Of a DNA stretch of 57,927 nucleotides, positions 40,558-48,760 are shown one piece after another. The notes beneath the pieces were generated by a model. It saw only the letters and a program-made list of their open reading frames with translations. It was not told where the DNA came from and ran no database searches. A program made the position numbers and the translations under genes. The stretch's first letter is position 1; every line of letters begins with the position of its first letter. Origin of the DNA: Pelobacter sp. UBA6093 (GTDB lineage Bacteria > Desulfobacterota > Desulfuromonadia > Desulfuromonadales > Syntrophotaleaceae); contig DIWZ01000017.1 in NCBI GenBank assembly GCA_002435955.1, positions 1 through 57,927 on the forward strand, in the 5' to 3' direction.

Positions 40558-42792
40558 GTGTCAATGAATCGTAAAGTCCTCAAACGGATCAAGCGCAGGG
40601 ACCGTATCGCCCGCTACGTGATCACCGTGGGCGGCATGGCTATTATCTTCAGCGTTATTCTGATCCTGTTCCTCATCGCCAGGGTCGCCTTCCCGTTGTT
40701 TCAGGGGGCCCGTACCGAGATGGTGACGCAGTTTCCGTTGCCTTCATCCACCCCGGCGGTCCCCCTTGTTGCCGCGGGTCTTGACGATTACCGGGAACAT
40801 CCCTTCGTGTTCGACAGGGACGGGGTGGTGCGCTTTTATTCTCCCCATGAGGGACCGGTTGCTACCGAGTTGCGACTGCAACCCCCGGTGCCTTCGGCAC
40901 GGGTGCGCAGCGTTGAACGGTTTGCCGGCCTGTCTTTCGGCGTATTGTGGGATGACGGCTCGCAGACCCTCGAACAGGTGCATTTCACCAGCAGTTTCGA
41001 TGAACACGGCAAGCGTGAGCAGGACCAGCAGGTCGTGCGCCTGGCATCCTTCCCTCCTCCTCTCTCCGGTACGGTAAAGCTTTCCCTGGTCAGGGTTTCC
41101 GAAGATGGTCGGCAAACTCAGGTGACCCTGCTGAACGATGGCAGTTTACTTGTGCGCCAGCATGTCGAGAGCGAGGATCTGTTCGGCAACCTGTCAGCAG
41201 AAAGCCATGAATTCGCGCTTTCCGGTCAGCCCGATGAAGAAATTGCGGCTCTTGCCCTGAGTGGCGGCGGCAACACGCTCTACGCCGGTACAGACCAGGG
41301 CACCCTGCTGCGCTGGGATCTGTCCGAACCGGGTGCGGCAGAACTGCGCGATCGCCTGCCGGCCTTTCCCGATCGCCGGGCGATTACCGTTCTGGCGCTG
41401 GTGTTCGGCGATGTTTCCCTGGCCGTGGGCGATGCCAAGGGGGGTGTTTCCACCTGGTTTCCCGTGCGGGTGAACGCGGAAGAGGAGGGGAAACATCTGC
41501 AGCGTATTCACACCCTGACCTCGCATAAATCAGCCGTGAAATCCATCTACCCATCGTTGCGGGATAAATCCCTGGTCAGCATGGATGTCGAGGGGGTTTT
41601 GCATTTGGATCACATGACCAGCGAGCGACACCTGCTGAGTATCGAAACGGATACACCGCTGCTGCTCAGCAGCCTGTCTCCCGACGGGCGCGGCTTGTTT
41701 GCTGTCGATGCCAGCGGAATGGCACATCTTTGGGAAGTGCATAATCCGCACCCCGAGGTCAGCTTGAAGACCCTGTTCGGGAAGGTCTGGTACGAAGGGT
41801 ATGACGCGCCGGCTTATATGTGGCAGTCTTCTGCTGCAACCGATGATTTTGAGCCGAAAATGAGCCTTACGCCGCTGATTTTCGGTACCATCAAAGGGAC
41901 GTTTTACGCCATGCTGTTTGCTGTGCCCCTGGCCATTCTCGGCGCCATTTATACCAGCCAGTTCGGCAACCCCCGCCTGCGGGGTATTGTCAAGCCTGCG
42001 GTGGAGGTCATGGCAGCCATCCCGTCGGTTATCATCGGGTTCCTGGCGGCTCTGTGGTTCGCACCGCTACTGGAGAAATCGGTCCCGGCGCTGTTTGTCA
42101 GCCTGGCGTTCGTACCGCTGTTTCTGCTGCTAGCCATCGTTGCGTGGCAGTTCATTTGTAAGTATCCCCTGTGCAAAAAGCTTGATCGCGGCTTCGAGTT
42201 TCTGCTGCTCGCGCCGGTACTGGTGGCGGCCGTGTTCTGTGCCATCCAATTGGGGCCCGTAGCGGAGTCCATGTTTTTTGGCGGGAATTTTCAACTGTGG
42301 TTGTTTGGCGAGACCGGTACCCGCTACGATGCACGCAACAACATCATCATCGCTTTTGCCCTCGGTTTTGCCGTCATACCGATTATTTTCACCATGGCCG
42401 AGGATGCCCTTTCTAACGTTCCTCCCAGTCTCAAGGCCGCTTCGCTGGCTCTTGGCGCCAGTCGCTGGCAGACGGTATGGCGGGTCATTCTGCCGTCGGG
42501 CAGTCCGGGTATCTTTGCCGGCACCATGATCGGTTTCGGTCGTGCCATCGGCGAGACCATGATCGTGCTGATGGCAACCGGCAATACAGCCATTATGGAC
42601 TGGAGTATTTTCAATGGAATGCGACCGTTGTCCTCGAATATCGCGGTGGAAATACCCGAAGCGCCGGTGGACGGCAGTCTTTACCGGGTGCTGTTTCTGT
42701 CCGCCGTTATTCTGTTTGTCATGACTTTTGTTCTCAACACCGTGGCCGAACTGGTTCGCCAGCGTTTGCGCAACAAATACGGCCGGTTTTGA
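40558..42792 (+). CDS. pstC: Phosphate ABC transporter permease PstC with large extracytoplasmic beta-propeller
   Basis: 742-744 residues, more than twice E. coli PstC. One membrane helix (about 20-45), then ~380 residues with WD40-like repeats (GGGNTLYAGTDQGTLLRWDL; VSLAVGDAKGGVSTWFPV; LSPDGRGLFAVDASGMAHLWEV), then the permease domain (~440-744) with the EAA-like loop ASLALGASRWQTVWRVILPSGSPGIFAGTM. Large PstC/PstA pairs are known in other proteobacteria. GTG 40558 and ATG 40564 are both possible starts. Pairs with PstA. Confidence 0.9.
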   Translation: MSMNRKVLKRIKRRDRIARYVITVGGMAIIFSVILILFLIARVAFPLFQGARTEMVTQFPLPSSTPAVPLVAAGLDDYREHPFVFDRDGVVRFYSPHEGPVATELRLQPPVPSARVRSVERFAGLSFGVLWDDGSQTLEQVHFTSSFDEHGKREQDQQVVRLASFPPPLSGTVKLSLVRVSEDGRQTQVTLLNDGSLLVRQHVESEDLFGNLSAESHEFALSGQPDEEIAALALSGGGNTLYAGTDQGTLLRWDLSEPGAAELRDRLPAFPDRRAITVLALVFGDVSLAVGDAKGGVSTWFPVRVNAEEEGKHLQRIHTLTSHKSAVKSIYPSLRDKSLVSMDVEGVLHLDHMTSERHLLSIETDTPLLLSSLSPDGRGLFAVDASGMAHLWEVHNPHPEVSLKTLFGKVWYEGYDAPAYMWQSSAATDDFEPKMSLTPLIFGTIKGTFYAMLFAVPLAILGAIYTSQFGNPRLRGIVKPAVEVMAAIPSVIIGFLAALWFAPLLEKSVPALFVSLAFVPLFLLLAIVAWQFICKYPLCKKLDRGFEFLLLAPVLVAAVFCAIQLGPVAESMFFGGNFQLWLFGETGTRYDARNNIIIAFALGFAVIPIIFTMAEDALSNVPPSLKAASLALGASRWQTVWRVILPSGSPGIFAGTMIGFGRAIGETMIVLMATGNTAIMDWSIFNGMRPLSSNIAVEIPEAPVDGSLYRVLFLSAVILFVMTFVLNTVAELVRQRLRNKYGRF

Positions 42793-42803
42793 CAGGATCG
42801 AAA

Positions 42804-44402
42804 ATGAAACATTTCTGGAAAAAAGGGGAGCCTTTTGTCTGGCTGACAGGTGCCGCTTTGTCGATCACCCTGCTGATGGCTGCGGTGCTCATCGTGGTGG
42901 TGGTGGTTAACGGCCTCGGGGTGTTCTGGCCGTCGCGGGTTGTGACCGCCACGCTGCAAGACGGTGGTGCGGTCATGGGTGAGGTGGTGCGCAGCGAGTC
43001 AGTCCATGAAGCAGAAGGCGAACGTTTGCAATTGAAGATCGGCAACCGCGATCTCTACGGACTCGATTTTCGGTGGGTGGATGAATCCGCTATCTCCCGC
43101 CTCGAGTATGCCGATGATACCCTGGTGCTGGAGCGGATGGAGTACGGAAATTTTTACGGTCGATTGGTCAGCCTGAGTAGCGAGGCGCTTGCTGTTGCGG
43201 CGCCTGGGAATCCCTTCTCGCAACTGCGTCAGGCCCATCGGCATGTCATGCAGCAAAAAACGCAGCTGACGAAGGTGGACGAGGAACTGGCGGTTGTCAG
43301 TTCCCGAATGGCCCGGACTCAACGCCGCGAAAAGTCGCTGTTATACAAAGGGCGCAGCGCGTCGGACCCGGAATTCCTGGAACTGAGACAGGAACATGCA
43401 GCCCTGCAGCATGAATCCGAAGCCCTTATGCAGCGTCACGCGGAACTGGCAGGTGAATTGCACGCGTATTCCGCGACCTTTGCCGATGTGTCGGGCCGCG
43501 AACGCACCATGCCGCTGATCGAGCTGGTGCGCTTCTACCAGCCCAACAGCATGTCCGTCTTCAGCAAAATCCAGTATTATGTTGTCCGACTGGTCGAGTT
43601 GATTTTCGGTTCTCCGCGTGAATCGAACACGGAAGGGGGACTCTTTCCGGCCATTTTCGGTACCGTCATGTTGATCTTTGTTATGAGCCTGTTTTCCTTC
43701 CCGCTTGGCGTGCTGGCGGCTATCTATCTGCGCGAGTATGCCAGGGAGGGGCTGGTAGTGCGCATGGTGCGGATCGCCGTGAACAACCTGGCAGGCATTC
43801 CTTCCATCGTTTACGGGATTTTCGGGCTGGCGTTCTTCGTGTATGGCATCGGCGGCAGTATCGATCGGATGTTCTTTCCCGACCAGTTGCCGACCCCCAC
43901 CTACGGCACCGGCGGCATTCTGTGGGCCAGCCTGACCCTTTCGCTGCTGACCGTGCCGGTGGTCATCGTAGCGACCGAAGAAGCCCTCGGTGCCATCCCC
44001 AACGGTGTGCGGGAAGGTTCGCTGGCTCTGGGGGCGACCAAATTCCAGACGCTGACGCGGATTCTTCTGCCCATGGCCTCGCCGGGGATCATGACCGGGC
44101 TTATTCTGGCCATGGCCCGCGCGGCTGGGGAAGTCGCGCCACTGATGATCACCGGGGTGGTCAAGATCGCGCCGGCATTACCGTTGGACGGGACTTTCCC
44201 CTTTTTGCATCTGGACCGTAAATTCATGCACCTGGGATTTCACATCTATGATATCGGGTTTCAATCGCCCAATGTCGAAGCGGCCAAACCGATGGTGTTT
44301 GTGACCACGTTGTTGCTGGTACTCATCGTTCTGGTCATGAGCAGCGTGGCTATCTATTTGCGCAATAAGATGAAGAAGCGCTATACGTATGGGACTTTTT
44401 GA
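42804..44402 (+). CDS. pstA: Phosphate ABC transporter permease PstA with extracytoplasmic coiled coil
   Basis: 532 residues, nearly twice the E. coli length. First membrane helix 12-38, then ~220 residues outside: a small beta part (ATLQDGGAVMGEVVRSES) and a coiled coil (residues ~140-215, e.g. KTQLTKVDEELAVVSSRM, ELRQEHAALQHESEALMQR). The permease domain follows (LFPAIFGTVMLIFVMSLFSFPLGV to the end), with the EAA-like loop REGSLALGATKFQTLTRILLPMASPGI. Starts at ATG 42804 with AGGA upstream, 11 bp after pstC. Confidence 0.9.
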   Translation: MKHFWKKGEPFVWLTGAALSITLLMAAVLIVVVVVNGLGVFWPSRVVTATLQDGGAVMGEVVRSESVHEAEGERLQLKIGNRDLYGLDFRWVDESAISRLEYADDTLVLERMEYGNFYGRLVSLSSEALAVAAPGNPFSQLRQAHRHVMQQKTQLTKVDEELAVVSSRMARTQRREKSLLYKGRSASDPEFLELRQEHAALQHESEALMQRHAELAGELHAYSATFADVSGRERTMPLIELVRFYQPNSMSVFSKIQYYVVRLVELIFGSPRESNTEGGLFPAIFGTVMLIFVMSLFSFPLGVLAAIYLREYAREGLVVRMVRIAVNNLAGIPSIVYGIFGLAFFVYGIGGSIDRMFFPDQLPTPTYGTGGILWASLTLSLLTVPVVIVATEEALGAIPNGVREGSLALGATKFQTLTRILLPMASPGIMTGLILAMARAAGEVAPLMITGVVKIAPALPLDGTFPFLHLDRKFMHLGFHIYDIGFQSPNVEAAKPMVFVTTLLLVLIVLVMSSVAIYLRNKMKKRYTYGTF

Positions 44403-44415
44403 GTAAGGTGAGGTT

Positions 44416-45198
44416 ATGAGTGATACCTATTCCGTCACGGTGACGGATCCGATAGTCCAGGTAAAAGATCTGTCTTTTTATTACGGCACAGCCAAGGCCC
44501 TGCACAACATCAGTCTGGATTTCCCGAAGAACATGGTAACCGCCCTGATCGGCCCTTCGGGGTGCGGCAAATCGACCTTGTTGCGCTGTTTGAATCGTAT
44601 GAACGACCTGGTGGACAAGGCGCGTGTCGAGGGGAGTATCCTGCTGGACGGTACGGAGATCAATACTCCGGCCATGGATGTGATTGAGTTGCGCCGCAGG
44701 ATCGGCATGGTGTTCCAGAAATCCAACCCGTTCCCCAAGACCATTTACGAAAATGTCGTGTATGGTTTGCGCATAGCAGGGGTGCGGGATAAGGCGGTTC
44801 TGGACGAGACCGTGGAGCGCAGCCTGCGCAATGCGGCTTTGTGGGATGAGGTCAAGGATCGGCTGCATGAATCGGCGTTGGGGATGTCCGGTGGCCAGAT
44901 GCAGCGACTGTGTATTGCGCGGGCCATCGCCGTCAATCCGGAGGTGGTGCTCATGGACGAGCCCTGCTCGGCTCTCGACCCCAAGTCCACGGCCCGGGTC
45001 GAGGAACTGATCAGTGAGCTACGTGAGAAATACACCATCATCATCGTCACCCATAACATGCAGCAGGCCGCGCGGGTGTCCGATTACACGGCGTTTCTGT
45101 ACGAAGGGGTGATGGTGGAATTCGGCGTCACCGAAGCCCTGTTCGTCAAGCCGCGGCATAAGCAGACCGAGGATTACATCACCGGTCGCTTCGGGTAA
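44416..45198 (+). CDS. pstB: Phosphate ABC transporter ATPase PstB
   Basis: 260 residues, family-typical. Walker A GPSGCGKSTLLRCLNRMND (near 40), Q-loop GMVFQKSNPFPKTIYENV, signature LGMSGGQMQRLCIARAIA, Walker B VVLMDEPCSALDP, and the switch His in IIIVTHNMQQAARVSD. The PstB-specific R-MND stretch is present. Follows pstA after 13 bp. Confidence 0.97.
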   Translation: MSDTYSVTVTDPIVQVKDLSFYYGTAKALHNISLDFPKNMVTALIGPSGCGKSTLLRCLNRMNDLVDKARVEGSILLDGTEINTPAMDVIELRRRIGMVFQKSNPFPKTIYENVVYGLRIAGVRDKAVLDETVERSLRNAALWDEVKDRLHESALGMSGGQMQRLCIARAIAVNPEVVLMDEPCSALDPKSTARVEELISELREKYTIIIVTHNMQQAARVSDYTAFLYEGVMVEFGVTEALFVKPRHKQTEDYITGRFG

Positions 45199-45224
45199 GG
45201 CCTTTACAACTCAAAGAGGTAACG

Positions 45225-45872
45225 ATGCATATCGCACGAGAAATCGAAAGTCTCAAAAAACGTATACTTACCCTCAGCGCCATGGTGGAGGAGAGCTTCG
45301 ACCGTTCCGTTCAGGCCCTTAACCGCCTGGACGGCGTACTGGCCCAGCAGGTTATCGATGCGGACGTTCAGGTCGACCAGTTCGAAGTCGATATCGAGGA
45401 AGAATGCCTCAAGGTGCTTGCGTTGCACCAGCCGGTAGCCAACGATTTGCGCTTCATTGTCTCCATTTTGAAGATCAACAACGACCTGGAACGCATCGCT
45501 GATCTGGCGGCCAATATCGCCGAGCGGGTACTTGATCTGCAGAAACTCGAACGCGTGCCTATCCCGTTTGACTTTGCGACCATGTCCGGCAAGGTTCACG
45601 ACATGGTTAGAAAGAGCCTCGATTCGCTGGTCAATCTCGATCCGCGAATGGCCAGGGAGGTGATCAGCCTGGATGATGAGGTCGACCAGATGCACCATGA
45701 AACCTATGGCCTGGTGATCGATCAGATCAAGCAGCACCCCGACCGTATCCATGCCCTGATCTGTTACCTGGTCATTTCCCGCTATCTTGAGCGGATTGCC
45801 GACCAGAGCACCAACATTGCCGAGGATACCCTGTATCTCGTCGAAGGCAAGATCGTGCGTCATCAGTTTTGA
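45225..45872 (+). CDS. phoU: PhoU, phosphate signalling/transport modulator
   Basis: 215 residues, all-helical, with the two PhoU repeats and their D/E-rich metal-binding lines (VIDADVQVDQFEVDIEEECLKVLALHQPVANDLRFIVSILKINNDLERIADLAANIAE; VISLDDEVDQMHHETYGLV ... SRYLERIADQSTNIAED). Links the Pst transporter to PhoR. Last gene of the operon, followed by a strong terminator. Confidence 0.96.
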   Translation: MHIAREIESLKKRILTLSAMVEESFDRSVQALNRLDGVLAQQVIDADVQVDQFEVDIEEECLKVLALHQPVANDLRFIVSILKINNDLERIADLAANIAERVLDLQKLERVPIPFDFATMSGKVHDMVRKSLDSLVNLDPRMAREVISLDDEVDQMHHETYGLVIDQIKQHPDRIHALICYLVISRYLERIADQSTNIAEDTLYLVEGKIVRHQF

Positions 45873-45893
45873 GATGCGCATAACCGTTCTTTT

Positions 45894-45930
45894 ATAAAAA
45901 AAGCCCTGCCGCAATGGCAGGGCTTTTTAA
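45894..45930. terminator. Intrinsic terminator after phoU (bidirectional)
   Basis: AAGCCCTGCC and GGCAGGGCTT pair around GCAAT (45901-45925), followed by TTTTAAA on the plus strand and TTTTTATAAAA on the minus strand. Confidence 0.92.
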
Positions 45931-45937
45931 ACTTTCC

Positions 45938-46084
45938 CAGCACCCAGCACCCAGCACCCAGCACGCAGCACCCAGCACGCAGCACCCAGCACCCAGCGCT
46001 CAGCACTCAGCACTCAGCACTCAGCACTCAGCACTCAGCACTCAGCACTCAGCACTCAGCACTCAGCACTCAGCACTCAGCACT
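45938..46084. repeat. Heptamer tandem repeat tract, 21 units
   Basis: Exactly 147 bp = 21 consecutive 7-mers: eight CAGCACC/CAGCACG units, one CAGCGCT and twelve CAGCACT. The tract begins 13 bp after the phoU terminator stem and ends in the last codons of the convergent deaminase gene. On the minus strand the unit reads AGTGCTG, as in the tract at 13567. A 177-codon plus-strand open frame across it is an artefact of the repeat. Confidence 0.95.
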
Positions 46085-46658
46085 CAGGCCTGCCGTTATA
46101 GATCTCCCCCCCCTGCAACCTGTACTGGTCCAACACAGCCACAGCTTGCGACCGGCAGATGTCACGCAGCACGCGGATACCACGTTTTTCCAACAGTCGG
46201 TGCCAGTGCGGCGGTTTGTCGCCTTCGTCGAAGCCGACAGCCCGTGCATCGCTGTCGCGGGCACCGCAGGACAATTGCCTCAACCCCGCCCAGGGCAGGG
46301 CGCCCAGGCACATGGCGCAAGGCTCTGTGGAGCTGGTCAACTCCGCGTTGCAACCGGCCGCAGACAACGAAAAATTCCCCACCAGACGCTGCGCCATCAT
46401 TAATGCCACCAGCTCGGCATGGGCCACGGAACAGCAGGTGGCAGTGACGAGATTGACCCCCGGGGCGATCAGGCGGCCACTGTCCAGATCGAATACCGCG
46501 GCGCCGAAAGGACCGCCGGTGCCTTGACGGATATTGTGGGACGCCAGGTCGATGACCAATGCCATGCGGCTTTCCGGCGTATCGAATATCTGCTCAGGCG
46601 AAGGCAGAAATGCCGACAGCCAGTCGGGTATGGGCAGGGTGATGGCAGGAAAATTCAT
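46077..46658 (-). CDS. Nucleoside/base deaminase (CDA superfamily)
   Basis: 193 residues. Zinc site HAELVALM (HAE) and PCAMCLGALPWAGLRQL (PCxxC), with GGPFGAAVFDLDSGRLIA upstream, as in guanine/tRNA-adenosine deaminase relatives. The C-terminal part differs from TadA, so a free base or nucleoside substrate is more likely. The end is unusual: the last residues PEC and the stop are read from the heptamer tract. Start overlaps the FRG gene stop (ATGA). Confidence 0.87.
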   Translation of the reverse strand: MNFPAITLPIPDWLSAFLPSPEQIFDTPESRMALVIDLASHNIRQGTGGPFGAAVFDLDSGRLIAPGVNLVTATCCSVAHAELVALMMAQRLVGNFSLSAAGCNAELTSSTEPCAMCLGALPWAGLRQLSCGARDSDARAVGFDEGDKPPHWHRLLEKRGIRVLRDICRSQAVAVLDQYRLQGGEIYNGRPEC

Positions 46659-47497
46659 GCGCCACGCCGGGGGATCTGCGCTTCGATGCCCTGAATGAGT
46701 TCACACTCCTCAATGCATCGCGGACTGTAATGGCGTTTGAGCCACAAGCTCAGACCATCGAGTCCCGGAAACAGAACCCGTTCCGTGATGTTGGCTTGAT
46801 CCAGTTTATCGCGGATCTCCCATTTGAGTTCGGCCGGGATGATGATTTTGCGCCAGACAGTAGGGTGTTCGCGCAGAAAATCGCACAAGGTTCTTTGCGG
46901 GTCCGACATGACCGAAAAGAACGCGAACTGGTTGACGATACGATCCTCCATGGACGGCGGTTCCAGAAACAGCGCAGCATTGTCGTGTGACAGGGCCTGC
47001 AGATCGTGCAGGCCGGGAATGGCTTCATTAAGCATTTCGACGGTAAAAACGTTGGCGCCCTCTTCTTCGAGCTTGTTGCACAGCGGCCTCGGCAGCAGCT
47101 GGTGGGTTTTGACGTAATTCACTGCCCAGATAGCGCCATCCAAATTGAACTTGCAGATGTTGGCGGTGGCAAAGTGCATGGCCACCAGGGGGGAATAGGT
47201 CCAGTCCAGCATGCGGGTTGGCAGACCGTAGTGCTGCGCTACGGACATCCAGTGCCAGAAAGCATCGGACTCCACCGCCGAGCGATGAGCGTACTTTTTG
47301 AAATTGCGCATCAGGTGGCGTTCCAGTTCGGCGTACGTGCCTCCCAGGCGCATCAGAGTTGTTTTGAGGGTGTAGCTGGCATCAGATAGACCGCGAAAAG
47401 CGAAACGGGAGCGGAACCTGCCGATTTCCTCGTTCCAGGAATCGGCAAACAGTTCTTTATGCAGTTCGTCGTAGGTGCGTATGCGGATCTCATTCAT
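46655..47497 (-). CDS. FRG-domain protein
   Basis: 280 residues. FRSRFAFRGLSDASYTLKTTLMRLGG near residues 28-54 is the FRG motif (F-R-G-x-x-x-x-x-x-L-x-x-x-x-x-R), with QHYGLPTRMLDWTYSPLVAMHFAT near 88, the second hallmark. FRG domains occur in phage-defence-like and uncharacterised proteins; the biochemical role is not known. Coupled to the deaminase gene by a 4-bp overlap, which suggests a shared function. Confidence 0.86.
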   Translation of the reverse strand: MNEIRIRTYDELHKELFADSWNEEIGRFRSRFAFRGLSDASYTLKTTLMRLGGTYAELERHLMRNFKKYAHRSAVESDAFWHWMSVAQHYGLPTRMLDWTYSPLVAMHFATANICKFNLDGAIWAVNYVKTHQLLPRPLCNKLEEEGANVFTVEMLNEAIPGLHDLQALSHDNAALFLEPPSMEDRIVNQFAFFSVMSDPQRTLCDFLREHPTVWRKIIIPAELKWEIRDKLDQANITERVLFPGLDGLSLWLKRHYSPRCIEECELIQGIEAQIPRRGA

Positions 47498-47531
47498 GTA
47501 GCCGGACCTTTGTCTATAAATGAAGAGGTTT

Positions 47532-48344
47532 TCAGACCACGCCCAGGATCACGCTCGACTCCTGCACCACCGCCCAGGCATCATCGCCCTCCTTAAGTTC
47601 AAGAGACAGATCACTGGCCTTGGTCAGGGTTGCGCTGACCGTATTGCCGCCGGGCAGTTCAAGGGTGATTTCACAGTCGACCTCGCCTTTGACGATGCGC
47701 TGGATGGTGCCGCGCAGGATATTGCAGGCGCTGAGCCGGGCTGAGCCGAGATCTTTGACGATCATCACCGCGGGAGCTTTGGCCATGGCCACCACTTCGG
47801 CGCCGATTTTCAGTTCCAGCGCCTCGACGCTTTCGTTGGTGATGAGGGATGAAAGGCAATCCCCGCCCTTGAGCCGGATGGTGACCAGGGTGTTGATAGC
47901 CCCTTTTTGCAGCTGGACGATTTCACCGGACCACATGTTTCTGGCACTGACTTTCATATTGACCTTCCTCAGGAATTGGTAAAACCTCTCACCGTCTTCC
48001 AGGTGTTTGCCGATGGAGCGCAAAAAGCGTTCGTGCTCTTCCTGGATCAGACGATAGCGAAGAATAACTTCCTTGCCGGCTTCGGTCAACTGGGTGCCGC
48101 CACCCCCGCGTCCGCCCGTGGTTTTGACGACCAGCGGCTGGTCGGAGAGATTGTTCAGCATTTCTATCTGTTCCCAGGCGGTCTTATAGCTGATCCCGAC
48201 CGCTTTGCCGGCCTTGGTGATGGAACCCAGTTCGCCTACCTGTTCCAGCAACCGGATGCGGCTGCTGCCGAGAAAGTCCTGTCCCGATTTTTTAAACCAC
48301 ACAGAGCCTGACAGGCTGAGGTCTTCCGCCGATTTCTTTTTCAC
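47532..48344 (-). CDS. modE: ModE-type molybdate-responsive regulator
   Basis: 270 residues from the GTG at 48344, which has AAGGAG eight bases upstream; the open frame runs up to 48437 but those 31 residues have no ribosome site. N-terminal ModE winged helix (SRIRLLEQVGELGSITKAGKAVGISYKTAWEQIEMLNNL ... GGRGGGGTQLTEAG). Two C-terminal Mop/TOBE units begin SARNMWSGEIVQ and SACNILRGTIQR and bind molybdate. No molybdate transporter lies nearby in the window. Confidence 0.9.
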   Translation of the reverse strand: MKKKSAEDLSLSGSVWFKKSGQDFLGSSRIRLLEQVGELGSITKAGKAVGISYKTAWEQIEMLNNLSDQPLVVKTTGGRGGGGTQLTEAGKEVILRYRLIQEEHERFLRSIGKHLEDGERFYQFLRKVNMKVSARNMWSGEIVQLQKGAINTLVTIRLKGGDCLSSLITNESVEALELKIGAEVVAMAKAPAVMIVKDLGSARLSACNILRGTIQRIVKGEVDCEITLELPGGNTVSATLTKASDLSLELKEGDDAWAVVQESSVILGVV

Positions 48345-48373
48345 GCAAATCTCCTTGTCGCAGAGGCGAGTTG

Positions 48374-48386
48374 GTTGCTTTGCAAC
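48374..48386. promoter_or_regulatory. Palindrome upstream of modE (possible operator)
   Basis: GTTGC-TTT-GCAAC, a perfect 5+5 palindrome 30 bp before the GTG start. Possible autoregulatory site; it is not a match to the E. coli ModE box as I know it. Confidence 0.4.
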
Positions 48387-48524
48387 TAATTTAGTGGGTT
48401 TGCAGTGATAAGGCAAATGCAAATCGCGTTTTTTCATGTGCTGAAGAGTGTTGGAATTGGGGGATGATTACAAAGGAGACGGGAACTTGAGGATATTTCT
48501 GCATCCGACAGCCGTTCGGGCCCG

Positions 48525-48693
48525 CTAGGAGTCTGTCGGACTATCCGGGCCGAAGCGAAAATTTGGATGTTTGAGAACAGATTTTAGCTCGTTTGAAGGT
48601 TCATAGCCGTAGCTATGGGCCGAAAAGGAGCTGAAATATGGGCCAAACAGCCGAATTTGCAGCCGGCTCATGGATAGTCCGACAGCCTCCTAG
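48525..48693. mobile_element. MITE-like element with 22-bp terminal inverted repeats
   Basis: 169 bp, no coding potential. The left end starts CTAGGAGTCTGTCGGAC and the right end is its reverse complement with one mismatch over 22 bp (48525-48546 and 48672-48693). The interior also folds back (TTTTAGCTC/GAGCTGAAA, CATAGC/GCTATG), so the whole element can form one long hairpin. The first 53 bp are repeated identically at 57875-57927. Sits between modE and the GGDEF-EAL gene. Confidence 0.88.
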
Positions 48694-48715
48694 GAGTCTG
48701 TCGACAGACTCCTAG
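48690..48715. repeat. Perfect 26-bp palindrome made of element ends
   Basis: CTAGGAGTCTGTC followed by its exact complement. It shares its first bases with the right end of the MITE-like element, as if two left ends had been joined. A decayed copy is at 22632. Confidence 0.85.
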
Positions 48716-48760
48716 CGGCAAATCATTGATGTGAACGAACGTTGGCGGCCTGACGTCAAA

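Noticed and set aside
39347..40564. 405-codon minus-strand frame opposite pstS
   Set aside because: Antisense to a fully recognisable pstS with signal peptide; no ribosome site or family.
42477..42803. N-terminal extension of PstA into pstC
   Set aside because: The extra 109 residues come from another frame of pstC and have no membrane signature; ATG 42804 has a ribosome site.
45938..46084. CRISPR array
   Set aside because: Units are 7 bp and contiguous with no spacers.
45914..46447. Plus-strand open frame of 177 codons with SALSTQH repeats
   Set aside because: It is the read-through of the 21-unit heptamer tract, which contains no stop on that strand, and runs antisense into the deaminase gene.
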